DNA from: Orychophragmus violaceus
Taxonomy: Eukaryota > Streptophyta > Magnoliopsida > Brassicales > Brassicaceae
Assembly (NCBI GenBank): GCA_030180135.1
Contig: CM058230.1
Coordinates: 102,043,503-102,107,502, forward strand
Reading direction: 5' to 3'
Length of the DNA stretch: 64,000 bases
Shown: positions 1 to 10,299 of the stretch, in pieces
How the letters are laid out: every line of letters begins with the position of its first letter
Numbering within the stretch: the stretch's first letter is position 1
The notes under the pieces: generated by a model
What the model was told of the DNA's origin: nothing
Databases searched by the model: none
Seen by the model: the letters and a program-made list of their open reading frames with translations, nothing else
Position numbers and translations under genes: made by a program

Positions 1-444
1 AAGACCGGACCATTTGGTTCGGTTACAATGCTGCAATTCCCGCTGTTATTAGCGACATAATAGAGGCTCGGTTTTTTGGAGGTTACCTAGCTTACTACAA
101 TGTCCCGAGAAACGTTAAAGAGTTATGGTTCGAGGATTTTCTGGTAAATAATTTATATTTTTTGTCTTTTAGTTGCAAATTCTACAATTAATATTTATTC
201 ACTTATTAAATTGCAGGCTTATTTTAATTTTAATCCGCAAGTAATCTTCGCGGTTTGGGTGGAATTCCACGTGGTGGCTAGGCGTGTTTTCCAGGCCAAA
301 ATGCGTCGGGCCAAACTGCGATGGTTTAGAGGACAAGGAAGACCGTCATGGATGTCGGAGGGGGATTGGAACCGCATGGTTCAGCTTTGGGAGGAGACTG
401 ACATCGGAGAATGGTTCGGGAACGATTCCCCAAATAATGACTGA
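1..444 (+). pseudogene. 3' end of a Transposase_24-like (Ptta/En/Spm) gene
   Basis: The window opens inside a coding exon (1-143) that joins through a GT-AG intron (144-216) to a last exon (217-444) in the same frame. The peptide runs ...VPRNVKELWFEDFL, then AYFNFNPQ, and ends FGNDSPNND. The pattern of a hydrophobic I-I-x-x-x-F segment, a VPxxVKxxWFxxF segment and a basic RAKxRW stretch resembles the Transposase_24 (Ptta/En/Spm) family found in plant CACTA elements. The 5' part lies outside the window, so its completeness cannot be judged. It is a different copy from the gene at 1135-3536, which lies downstream on the same strand. I infer a CACTA remnant; no 3' terminal inverted repeat for this copy is visible before 820. 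Confidence 0.55.
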
Positions 445-579
445 ACAATTTTATAAATATGCTATTTATTTTCATGTAATGTTTAATATATGTTATAAAT
501 TATGTTTTTAATATATGTTATGTTTTTTATTTTTATTTTTAATAATCAAAACAATAGCATAACAATAACTAAAATTACC

Positions 580-673
580 ATGTAATCATAAACAACTAAC
601 ACTAAATGGATCAACTGGTTAAGGGTACATAATACATTGTTCGAGGTGGGGGGTTCGAACAGAGCCTTCCACC
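580..673 (+). repeat. tRNA-like direct repeat, copy 1
   Basis: A roughly 94-bp unit containing an A-box-like TGGATCAACTGGTTAAGG and a B-box-like GGTTCGAAC, followed by a T-run. It recurs almost exactly at 718-811. I cannot fold it into a complete cloverleaf, so it looks like a tRNA-derived retroposon (SINE-like) piece or tRNA relic rather than a working tRNA gene. Confidence 0.5.
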
Positions 674-717
674 GATTTTATGTTTTTTTTAAACGGTTAT
701 AGATATATAGAAGTACT

Positions 718-811
718 ATGTATCCATAAACAACTAACACTAAATGGATCAACTGGTTAAGGGTACACAATACATTGTTCGAGGTGGAGGGTTCGAAAAA
801 AGCCTTCCACC
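718..811 (+). repeat. tRNA-like direct repeat, copy 2
   Basis: Second copy of the unit at 580-673, about 138 bp downstream. It keeps the A-box-like stretch, but its B-box-like motif is changed to GGTTCGAAA. It is also followed by a T-run. Confidence 0.5.
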
Positions 812-824
812 AATTACTTTTTTT

Positions 825-970
825 TAATTTCCGACGGATAACCGTCGGTTTTCAGATAACCGTTGGTGCCTTAAACCCGAAATTTTTCGAGTTAACCGCC
901 AATTTTTGGCGATAACAATTGGACCGCCTAAAATACCGACGGAAAACCGACGACAAATGATTTCCGACGG
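825..970 (+). repeat. 5' subterminal repeats of the CACTA element
   Basis: Several CCGACGG/CCGTCGG units in both orientations lie just upstream of the presumed transcription start. In CACTA elements such units are binding sites for the TNPA-type protein encoded within; that role is inferred here by position. Confidence 0.6.
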
Positions 971-1134
971 ATTTCCGTCAAAAATCAATTCATATTCTCC
1001 CGATCGAACTTCTTCTTCTCCATTTCTCTGTAACTTCTCTCTCTCTCTCTAATCGCGACATCGGATCATCTCTCTACGATTCCGCCGGATTATCGCCGTT
1101 AATCCTCAAATCCGACCGCCACCAACACCACAAA

Positions 1135-3536
1135 ATGTAAGTTATCCTTTTAACCGATTAATTTTGCATAATTTTGTTTAGATTTGTAGAAATGGTTGCA
1201 TGTGTTGGATTAAAAGGTAGTATAGGTTGACTAATGGATTGAACAATATAATTACTAGGATTTAGGATTGTTTGGCTTAGATTGATTGTGAATTCCTTTT
1301 TTAAGTTTCTCCAAACTTTATAAACTTTTTTTTTGGTGTAATTTTGGAATTTTGTTTTGGTTTTTTTTTTTTAACGTTTTTAAAATTCTTATGAGTTCAA
1401 AAACGTTTTTTTAATTTTTTAAAAATTTGAAACGTTTTTGTAATTTATTTTCAATTTTAAAACGTTTTAGGAAATTTTATTGTTGATTTTTTTTAACGTT
1501 TCTAAATTTTTTTATGAGTTCTAAAACATTTTTGAATTTTTTTAAAATTTAAAATCGTTTTTGTAATTTATTTTGAATTTTTTTTAAAGGTTTTAGAAAA
1601 TTTTATTGTTGATTTTAAAACGTTTTTAAATTTTTTTATGAGTTCTAAAACGTTTTTGAATTTTTTAAAAACTTAAAAACGTTTTTCCAATTTATTTAGA
1701 ATTTTGAAACGGTTTAGAAATTTTTATTGTTGATTTTAAAACGATTCTAATTTTTTATGAGTTCTAAAACGTTTTTTTATTTTTTAAAATCTTAAAAACG
1801 TTTTTGTAATGTATTGTGAAATTTAAAACGTTATAAAGGTTTATTTTGTTGATATTAGAACGTTTTTTATGAGTTCTAAATTTTTGATTGGTTTGTAGGG
1901 ATACTTTTCTGACGTTTGAGGAAGTTATGGACGACATTCCACTCAATGAGGTGCATCAGGAACCGGTCCAGCAACAACAACCGAGAGCCCGATGGTCTCG
2001 GTCGACTCAGGTGCGACCCACACCGGATCCGACACAGCCGGGAACATCTGAGACTATGCCGGAGGCTAGTGGGAGTCATTCTGTGTCTCAGGTGCCCCAT
2101 TATGTTTTGCCGTCAATTGCCGATGAGATATCGGCATTAGTCGATCAGCCGGGGCGAGAGATGCTCAAACGGCTCGACCCTTTCTACGAGACCAACCCGG
2201 GCACTTTCTGGTATAAAACTTATAACTTTAGATTCTCATTACACTTTTTAGTATATACAATTTTTGTAAACCTTTGTTTTTCCTTGTCTTATTAGGTTTA
2301 CGTTGACCGAGTCGAAGGTCACGAAGAGCATCTTGGGAATGATGTACAGCATGCTCAAGTACGTGTACCCGACGTACAGGGAAATGCCTTTATCCGAGAG
2401 GCATAACTGGTTCCGCCAGTTCGCGGTAATACATCCTCGTTAACTTTGTTGTATATATATATATATATTTTATTAATATTTTATATAATTTATTTTTAAA
2501 GTTTTTAATTCTAACAAATATTTATTTTTTGTTTTGAATAGCAAAAGTATATTTGGGATAGGAAGTATACGGTTATGGTGGAAGAGGAGTTCCACCAGAA
2601 GGCGTCGACGCATTACTCAAACGTCATCAACACTTGGAAACAGAAGTGGTGCCGTAATGAAGTTCCCAAGGGTATTAACAAAAAGAGCGATACTTGGCAG
2701 GGCTTCATCCGTCATTGGAGTAAGCCTGCAACCGCATCAATCTCTTCGACGAACTCCCAGAACCGTAACAGTGAGAGGGATGGTGCCGGTCCCGCAACTC
2801 ATAATGTGGGAGCAAGAAGCACCGCATCAAGGAAGATAATCCTGTTAAGCAGTTCTTTTTTAAAAATTTTCAATATGTTAAGTTATTTTTAAATTTTAAG
2901 TTCAAAATTGTTTTTGCAGAAACAAAAGAAGGAGCGAGATCCAAATCATATTGAGCTCATCGAGGATGGCCACAAGAACAAGGAAACTGGCCAAATCCAA
3001 GATCCATTTGCTCGGAAGATTGTGGAGTCGACGAAGAGGCGTTTGGATGAGGTGGTTACCCAATCCGAAGGAATCGGTTCAACGGAAGAGATACCTGACG
3101 AGCAGATCAACCAAGTCTTCCTCGCGGTAAATTTTAAAAACTTTTAAAAATTTGAAATATGTTTAACCCTAAACTCTAACTTAAAATTCATAATGTATTA
3201 TTTACTTTACAGGAAACTGAGAAGAGAAGAGGACGAGTTTTTGGTTTGGGAAACTTGGCGGACAAAGTGTCGACACCGCATTCCCGTTTTCGTCCGGAAG
3301 GCGAGGACTATGCCCAGATCTTAAGGGAAAAGGATGCGGAGATCGAAGCGTTGAAGGCTAGTCATTCGCGGATGGAAGCCCGGATGGCAGAACAAGATGT
3401 AGCAAAAGCAAAGAAGTTCAAAGAGATGAACCAACGGTTTGAGACCTTCATGCAGCAAGCCAATCTTCCAAATGCCGGACCGTCGACCAAGACCGGGGGG
3501 AAGGGCGGAAAGAAGTTGAGGAAGAGGGCGACGTGA
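1135..3536 (+). CDS. TNPA-like CACTA protein (Transposase_24 family)
   Basis: This spliced gene has a CT-rich 5' leader (about 1010-1134). The start codon appears to be split: AT at 1135-1136, then GTAAGT, with the acceptor TAG at 1896-1898 and G at 1899, giving ATG GAT ACT. Exons are 1899-2210, 2296-2425, 2542 to about 2850, 2920-3126 and 3213-3536 (stop TGA). GT-AG sites are clear except at the end of exon 4, where no good in-phase donor is seen; that junction may be damaged. The protein has a Gln/Pro-rich N-terminus, a W-rich central domain (HNWFRQFA, YIWDRKY, HYSNVINTWKQKW) typical of Transposase_24, and a C-terminal predicted coiled coil (EKDAEIEALKASHSRMEARM) with a Lys/Arg tail. Its expected role is binding the subterminal CCGTCGG repeats. 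No DDE catalytic domain is present. Confidence 0.65.
1373..1885 (+). repeat. Minisatellite of about 121 bp inside intron 1
   Basis: About 4.3 tandem copies of an AT-rich unit marked by ATGAGTTCTAAAACGTTTTT and TTTTATTGTTGATTTTAAAA, starting near 1373, 1494, 1617, 1737 and 1857. It fills most of the intron that splits the start codon of the TNPA-like gene. Confidence 0.75.
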
Positions 3537-3679
3537 GCGTGATCCGCTCCCGTTGAATGTATTTTTTTTATGGACGAATGTAGTTTTTAAAACATGTTTT
3601 GAATATTTAATAAATTTCTTTTTTGTTTTAATTAATAAATTTGCGAATATATATATATATTTTTTAAAATTATTAATTA

Positions 3680-4225
3680 TCCGTTGGTAAACCGTCGATA
3701 ACCGATCGTCGGAAAACCGTCGGAAAATACCCTCGGAATGCCGTCGGTAATCTTCCGTCGGATTGCCGTCGGTAATCTTCCATCGGAAGACCGTCGGTAA
3801 ACTTCCGTCGGAATACCGTCGGTATTATACGTCGGAATACCGTCGGTATTATACGTCGGAATACCGTTGGTATTATACGTCGGAATACCGTCGGTATTAT
3901 ACGTCGAAATACCGTCGGTATAACTCGTCGGAATACCGTCGGTATTACTTGTTGAAATACCGTCGGTATGTCCGGTCAGTTTATGGTCGGTAAACCGTCA
4001 GAATGAACCGTCGGTTTACGGTCACAAAATCGTCGGTAAAGGTGCGTCGATAAACCGTCGGTGATCCGTCGGTATTATATCCGTCGGTATTCCGTCGGTT
4101 TTTATAGACGAAAAACCGACGGAATTATTTTTCCGACGAAATAGAAATGACGGACTATTTCGTCGGAAATCCGTCGAAATACATCTTTTCCGACGGAAAC
4201 CCGTCGATTTCATCCCTCGGTAATG
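3680..4225 (+). repeat. 3' subterminal repeat field of the CACTA element
   Basis: Dozens of CCGTCGG(T/A) units in about 550 bp, including a regular sub-array around 3800-3960 with a period near 20 bp (TACGTCGGAATACCGTCGGT). Towards 4100-4200 the orientation flips to CCGACGG. This is the expected binding-site array for the TNPA-like protein and ends at the terminal inverted repeat. Confidence 0.8.
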
Positions 4226-4495
4226 GCCTGTTTTCTTGTAGTGGAAAAAAAACGAGGATAATATCTATACACAAAAACGATCAAACATAAGGATAAAAAT
4301 TGATGCACAATAATATCATCATAGTCCGGATCAACATAAATTTTTAATAAGTCCGCTTGAATGTTATATTATTGTGAAAGAGTACGTATGAGCATGCGAA
4401 GATAAAAAGATTGCGTCTTATCGTTTCAGTTTTTGATGAGCACATATTATAAATGTACTCGTGATCTATCAGTTTCTTAAACCATAGAATTTTAA

Positions 4496-4496
<1 letters not shown>

Positions 4497-4548
<52 letters not shown>
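4497..4548. repeat. (TA)n microsatellite
   Basis: An uninterrupted TA dinucleotide run of about 50 bp. The rest of 4244-4590 is AT-rich, with no gene seen. Confidence 0.95.
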
Positions 4549-4552
<4 letters not shown>

Positions 4553-4691
4553 CTGAATATACATTAAATAAAGTAATATATATGAAAGATTGAAATCGTG
4601 CCTGAGAGAGTTTGAGGCGTCGGTCGCTTTTTCTGGTTTCTTTGGCATCTCGCCGGCTGTTTTCTGGCTAATTTCTTCTGTTCCAGCCGCA

Positions 4692-6223
4692 ATGTCTACG
4701 ATTCCATCCCCAAGAGCTCCGGATCCCCCAGATTTACCGTTCCAAAACCCGTTTGCTAGTGCTCCTCAAATTGCTCAGGTTCCAGGTTTGGTTGTCCCAA
4801 CGTCGCAAACAGCGATTTCCTCTGAGACGCCAACTAAGAATCTCGATTCATCCTCGATTCCGGAATCAATTCCGCTATTAGGAGCTCCCTCCTACGCGGA
4901 TCGATTCAAGGCATCTTTAAGAAACTTGCGAAAGGTAGAGTCTTCGGTGGTGTTTGAAGATGGTGTACCGGTAGTTCAAGCTCCTTCCTCGGTTCTTCTA
5001 GCGACGTCAAATCTCTGGAAAGACCATATTGTGGCTCAGTTCCACGGCCTCATCCCACCTCCAGCAAAGATCTTCCATGACCTAAATAAAGCTTGGGGGA
5101 AATTTGGAAAAATCTTGATTAGAATAATCTCTTCTACCTCCTGTTTAATACACGTTCCCTGCATCTCAACCAGAGAATGGGTGTTACAGGTAGGATATTA
5201 GCAGGCAGGTAACTGTTCTTTCACAGTCTTCCCATGGTCTATTGATGCTTCATTGGAAATGCCTGCACTCAAATCAGTGCCAACATGGGCAGTGCTCAAA
5301 AACGTTCCACCGCAAATGTATTCTTTGGATGGAATTAGTGTGATTGCAAGTGCGATTGGGGAACCACTGCACACAGAGAAATCCAAGTTGGATCCCTTTC
5401 ATTTTGGAGATACTAAAGTGAAAGTGGAAATTTCTCTGGAAGCAGAGCCTCCTGCAGTGATAGTGGTGCGAGATACTAACGGTAATTCTGTTCGGGTTCG
5501 GGTTGAATATCCAAGACTACCTCCTAAGTGTGTGAACTGTGATCATTTTGGTCATCTGTTGAATCGTTGTCCTCTGCCGTTGATGAAGAAGATAAAGATC
5601 ACTAATTCAGATCCAAAGATAGCTGAAGCCTCGACAACGGTTAGTTTAGAAAGTTGCCCTATTGATAAGGGCAAAGCGAAAGTGGAAGAAGCTTTGGTAA
5701 TTACCGAGGATTCAACCGAGCTCCTTAATGCTAAGAAAACGAGGAATAAAATTCGGTTCTCTAGTGTTCCACCGATTCAGAAGACTTCTAGGAAAGAGTT
5801 CCAAGATTTTCAAATAGAAGATAAGATTGTCTTAAAGGATGGTTTATCGGGAAGTTCTGGAGAAGAAATCAGGGAGTGCTCTAATTCAGTTAAGGATATT
5901 TCTTCTATATCGGAGAAGCGTTCCGAGGACGACTCCGCTTCAAAGATATTACCAAAAGCTGAGAAACGTTCAGAGGACGACTCCGTTTCGAGGCCAATGG
6001 TACTTGGGAGAATTTACCATTACTTAAGGCTCCTAAGAAGTACTTAAACTCAGTAGATGATGAAGGGTTCTCTTTGACAGCAAAGGCTCTGAAAAGTAAA
6101 AGAAAGAAGGAAAGGAAAGAGGCCAAGCGGCTGGCCGAGAAAGAGAGTCCGTTCAGAAAGTTACCTCAAGTTTCTTCCCACCTGAATCGAGGAGATACCT
6201 CGAAGAAGGTGGCAAAACGCTAA
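4692..6223 (+). pseudogene. LINE-A ORF1 (DUF4283 and CCHC zinc knuckle)
   Basis: The reading frame starts at ATG 4692 with a Pro/Ser-rich leader, followed by the DUF4283 region (from about SYADRFKASL to the PPQMYSLDGIS segment) and a CCHC knuckle, CVNCDHFGHLLNRC, at 5529-5570, then a charged tail. In L1 elements this product is an RNA-binding protein of the RNP. It is broken by one in-frame TAG at 5199-5201, where relatives have Trp (TGG to TAG by one G-to-A change), and by a frameshift near 5985-6000, after which the tail continues in another frame to TAA at 6221-6223. ORF2 starts only 6 nt later. Confidence 0.8.
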
Positions 6224-6229
6224 TTAGTA

Positions 6230-9200
6230 ATGGCTGCACCTTCACCTTTTTGTGTACATATGAAGGTCTTCTGTTGGAATGTTAGAGGTTTAAATAGTTA
6301 TTCTCGGCAAAGGGCAGTAAAGAGTTGGATTAGTAGCTCGAAGCCTATTTTAGGTGGAATTTTGGAGACGCATGTCCGAGAGAATAGCGCCGATAGTATA
6401 GTATCAGACACCTTCCCCAACTGGAGGTGGGATAATAATTATATTACTTCAGATAATGGAAGAATATGGATAGTTTGGGATCCCTCCATTTCAGTGATAG
6501 TTCTTAAGAAGACGGAGCAGCTGGTTCTATGCGCAGTTTTAGATCCAGTGACAAAGGATTCATTCTCGGTTGCCTTTGTTTATGGGTGCAACACGGAAAT
6601 GGAGCGAAGAGTTTTGTGGGATGAGATCTCAGATATCAGAAATAATTCTCCAGAAGGTTCCCGTCCATGGCTTCTTCTTGAAGACTTCAATCAGATTCTC
6701 ACGGCGAATGAGCATTACTCTCTGTTTCCGTACGATCTTCCGTTGAGAGCTATGGCGGACTTCAGAGCCTTCTTGGACTCAAATGAGCTGTTGGAACTTT
6801 CATACAAAGGTTTATTCCTGACCTGGTATAATAACAGGCCGGAAGATCCAATATGCTGGAAGCTGGATCGTGCCTTGGTTAATGAAGAGTGGTTAGTTTC
6901 ATTTCCTGATTCGTATGCGAGATTTGATCCACCGGGTGACTCGGACCATGCACCGTGCCTCATAAGCTTGGACTCAAACACAATAAGTTCAAGAAAATCT
7001 TTCAAGTATTATTCCTTCATTTCAACTCACCCATCTTTTATCTCTCGGATCACGGAAGCATGGGACAAGAGAGTTGATGTTGGATCAAAAATGTTCACAT
7101 TGGGCCAGAAGATGACTGAAGCTAAAAGGTGTTGTAGAGCTCTGAACAAAGAGGGATTCGGGAACCTTCAGCAAAGATCGAAAGAGGCCTTAAGTGAATT
7201 GGAAACGATTCAATCAGAGATGCTCCTTAATCCGAGTGATGGTCTTTTCAGAAGAGAATTTCTCGCAAGAAAGAAGTGGATGTTTTTTGCCAAAGCGCTT
7301 GAATCTTTCTATCGTCAGAAATCACGGGTGAGATGGCTTAGCGAGGGAGATTCATGCACTTCTTACTTCTTCAAGGTCGTTATAGCGCATCGATCCATTA
7401 ATGTTATAAGGTACTTAATAGATGATTTGGGTATAAGAGTGGAGGAAAATTTCAAGATCAAGGCAATGATGGTGGATTATTTCACTAATCTGCTGGGGAC
7501 AGAGAACAGTGATGTTATCCCCATGCCGATAGACCAGATTAAGAGGCTCCAAGATTTCAGATGTTCGGAAGATTTAGCAAGGAAGCTTATAGCAATTCCA
7601 ACAGACGATGAGATCACACAAACTTTGTTCAAAATGCCGAATAATAAAGCGCCGGGTCCCGATGGCTTCTCAAAAGAGTTCTATGTTGAGGCGTGGAGTG
7701 TGGTAGGCCCTTATGTTATAACTACTGTGAGGGAGTTTTTCACTTCCGGAAGACTTCTGAAACGCTTCAATGCTACAGCAATAGCTCTACTGCCAAAGAT
7801 TAGGGGAGCAGATAAACTGTCGCAGTTCCGTCCAGTCTCTTTATGCACAACAGTTTATAAGATCATTGCGAGGTTGATCAAGAGAAGACTCAAAATGTTT
7901 GTGAGTAAAGTAGTGCAAGCTAATCAAGTGGGGTTTATGGAAGGAAGGTTGCTTTGCGAGAATGTATTGCTAGCTTCGAAGCTCGTCTCAAACTTCCATA
8001 TGCCGGGAGAGGTTACAAGAGGTTGTCTGCAAATAGATTTATCTAAAGCTTATGACAACCTCAATTGGGAATTTGTGATGAATATTCTAAAAGCTCTTGA
8101 GTTGCCTCCGGTTTTTGTTATTTGGATCAATCAATGCATATCCTCCCCAGCCTATAGCATTGCGTTCAATGGCGAATTAATCGGTTATTTTGAAGGAAAA
8201 AGGGGGTGAGACAAGGTGACCCAATATCTTCTCTTTTGTTTGTCTTGGCAATGGATGTTATGTCTAAACAAATGGATTTAGGAGCAGCAACGGGTCGGTT
8301 TAGACATCATCCACAGTGTGACGCACCTCTAGTAACACATCTAAGTTTTGCTGACGATGTACTCATATTTTTTGATGGCTCGGAGCAGTCTCTAGCTAGT
8401 ATATTGGAGATCTTGGACGAGTTCAAAGTGGTCTCTGGCCTTGCGTTGAACAGGAGAAAAACAGCCCTGTTTCTGGATGGTGCGAAAGTGGAGCAGGCCA
8501 GAGTGATGTCTGAAAGTCTGGGTTTGCAGCACTGTTCTTTCCCGGTTAAGTATTTGGGGTTTCCTCTGAGTTCAAATAAAATGACAAGACAAGATTACCA
8601 GCCTTTGATTGATAAGATAAAGCAGCGTTTTTCATCATGGACTGTTAGATTCCTGTCATTTGCGGGTCGTTTGCAGCTTATCAAGTCAGTTATATATTCG
8701 ACAATTACCTTTTGGGCATCGGTGTTTATTCTTCCTAATCAATGCCTCGAGGAGATTGACAAACTCTGCAGTGCTTTCCTGTGGAGTGGCGCGACTATCT
8801 CTGCTAAGTCCGCGAAGGTGAGTTGGTTATCAGTTTGCTCTCCGAAAGAGAACGGTAGACTGGGTCTTCGTAATTTGAAAGCATGGAACAAGGTGTTGTG
8901 CTTGAAACTCATATGGCTATTGTTTACCTCGGGAGGTTCTTTATGGGTTTCATGGGTCAGACGAAATATGATTGGGACCTCAAACTTTTGGGACTCTGAT
9001 GCTCCGCAAGGTTCGAGCTGGCTGTGGAAAAACATCGTCAAACTGAAACCAATGGCGAGACAATTCATTTTCTGTGAGATCGGCTCGGGCTTAACTGCAA
9101 GCTTTTGGTACGATAATTGGACGGGATTGGGTCCGTTAATGGATCTAATAGGAGCCTTGGGACCAAGAATAACAGGGATTCACTCAAGGGCGGTGGTAGC

Positions 9201-9286
9201 GGAAGCTATAAGTGGCGACAATTGGAGCTGCGCTTCTTCTAGGAGTCGTCACCCGGTCATTTTCCTTCTCAAAGCGCTTTATTTTA
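6230..9286 (+). pseudogene. LINE-A ORF2, endonuclease and reverse transcriptase
   Basis: The ATG at 6230 opens an apurinic-type endonuclease (FCWNVRGLN start; the usual GDFN motif reads EDFNQI; SDHAPC end). The reverse transcriptase follows, with NNKAPGPDGFSKEF, FRPVSLC, QIDLSKAYDNLNW and the catalytic FADDVLIF. At 8195-8209 the frame is lost in a G-run (one G missing by comparison with the family), ending the first segment with TGA; the second segment resumes as RQGDPISSLLF and runs past LGFPLSSNKM and AFLWSG. The C-terminal zf-RVT or RNase H part is missing because the element is cut near 9286. The frameshift and the G-to-E change in the endonuclease motif argue against activity. Confidence 0.85.
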
Positions 9287-9380
9287 GGGTTTCAAATTAT
9301 TTTTAGGGTTTCAAATTATTTTTCAAGGTTTAGGGTTTAGAATTTAGGGTTTAGGGTTTAGGATTTGGGTTTAGGTTTTA
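9287..9380. repeat. Interstitial telomere-like repeats (TTTAGGG type)
   Basis: Degenerate and exact TTTAGGG units (for example GGTTTAGGGTTTAG and AATTTAGGGTTTAGGG) abut the truncated end of LINE-A. TTTAGGG is the common plant telomere unit; an interstitial tract like this fits break repair, though a short degenerate gene-promoter telo-box cluster is an alternative. Confidence 0.7.
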
Positions 9381-9939
9381 TATATAAATTAGTTTATTTT
9401 AGTTTTAAAATTTTTTATATAAAATAAAACATAATTTTTCTTTATTTTCGTTTTTTTTATTTTTTTTTTTTAAAACTTTTTAATTTTAATTATTTTAATA
9501 CTAAATTATGTGTAATTATTTGATTGGTTAAAAATGGGGGGTGGATGAATGGTGTGAACCCAACTATTACTCAAAACAAAAGGGTGTGTTTATTTATACG
9601 TAGCTATGAAGTACGGTTTTATTTAATACGTAATCATGCTAATAATTCTTAATTAATGAAACACAAACACACTAGTCTTGGTTCATTAATTGCTATCTCT
9701 CTCGTCTCACGTTGCTTCCCTTCTCTTCCCTTTTTTCATACCCTTTTGTCCACTCTTTACCCTAGCACATTTATTGATTTATATACATAAGATTAAACAT
9801 TGCATACCTATCTATACACCTGCAGACACATCTAGGTATATTTGAATTCAACTCCGATCTTTCTGATCATGCAACCATATACATGAACCCGAGTCCATGC
9901 ATATATATACCATACACATACTTGCTCTACTATCTCTAT
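9381..9939. other. Gene-free AT-rich spacer
   Basis: AT-rich sequence with T-runs and no supported gene or recognised element. It ends at the left target duplication of LINE-B. Confidence 0.7.
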
Positions 9940-9954
9940 ACATACGTTCATTAT
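9940..9954. repeat. Left target-site duplication of LINE-B
   Basis: ACATACGTTCATTAT, repeated exactly at 29967-29981. It is followed by the T-rich end expected for the poly(A) tail of a minus-strand LINE. Confidence 0.85.
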
Positions 9955-9967
9955 AATTATTATTTTT

Positions 9968-10299
9968 TGAATGAATGTAAAATTGTATTCAATCCAAAAA
10001 ACATGTTTACATCAAATGCATAAAGATGTTTTGTTTATAATCAAAGTAAAAATGACCTAATGAATGAAAGAATCAAAGAATGTCTATGAACTGTTGGGTG
10101 ATGGCTGCCGAGAGGCAAACCACATTTCGAGTTTGAATGAATGTAAAATTGTATTCAATCCAAAAAACATGTTTACATCAAATGCATAAAGATGTTTTGT
10201 TTATAATCAAAGTAAAAATGACCTAATGAATGAAAGAATCAAAGAATGCCTATGAACTGTTGGATGATGGCTGCCGAGAGGCAAACCACATTTCGAGTC
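9968..10299. repeat. 166-bp tandem duplication at the 3' end of LINE-B
   Basis: 9968-10133 and 10134-10299 are near-identical copies; differences include TGTCTATG versus TGCCTATG and TTGGGTGA versus TTGGATGA. The unit covers the last codons of ORF2 and the 3' UTR, so the duplicate carries a second copy of the ORF2 stop region. Confidence 0.9.

Larger units (their letters stand above)
820..4243 (+). mobile_element. CACTA (En/Spm) DNA transposon, non-autonomous type
   Basis: The 3' terminus is clear: positions 4225-4243 read, on the minus strand, CACTACAAGAAAACAGGCC, the terminal inverted repeat typical of plant CACTA elements. Inside it lies a dense field of CCGTCGG-type subterminal repeats (3680-4225), mirrored by fewer CCGACGG/CCGTCGG units at 825-970 on the 5' side. 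Between them is one spliced TNPA-like gene; no TNPD/TNP2-type transposase is present, so this copy would need one in trans. I could not find the matching CACTA terminus on the left, so the start given is only the edge of the subterminal repeats, and the 5' end may be deleted. Confidence 0.7.
4570..9290 (+). mobile_element. LINE-A, L1-type non-LTR retrotransposon (3'-truncated)
   Basis: Two consecutive ORFs (4692-6223 and 6230 to about 9286) encode a plant L1-type ORF1 (DUF4283 plus CCHC knuckle) and ORF2 (endonuclease plus reverse transcriptase). The 5' end is approximate. Coding homology stops near 9286, before the usual C-terminal zf-RVT/RNase H region, where the sequence changes into telomere-like repeats. 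Loss of the 3' end is unusual for a LINE, which normally loses its 5' end, so a later deletion or break repair is likely. No poly(A) or target duplication was found. Confidence 0.85.

Noticed and set aside
601..673. Functional tRNA gene
   Set aside because: A-box and B-box likeness is present, but no complete cloverleaf or acceptor stem could be formed by eye.
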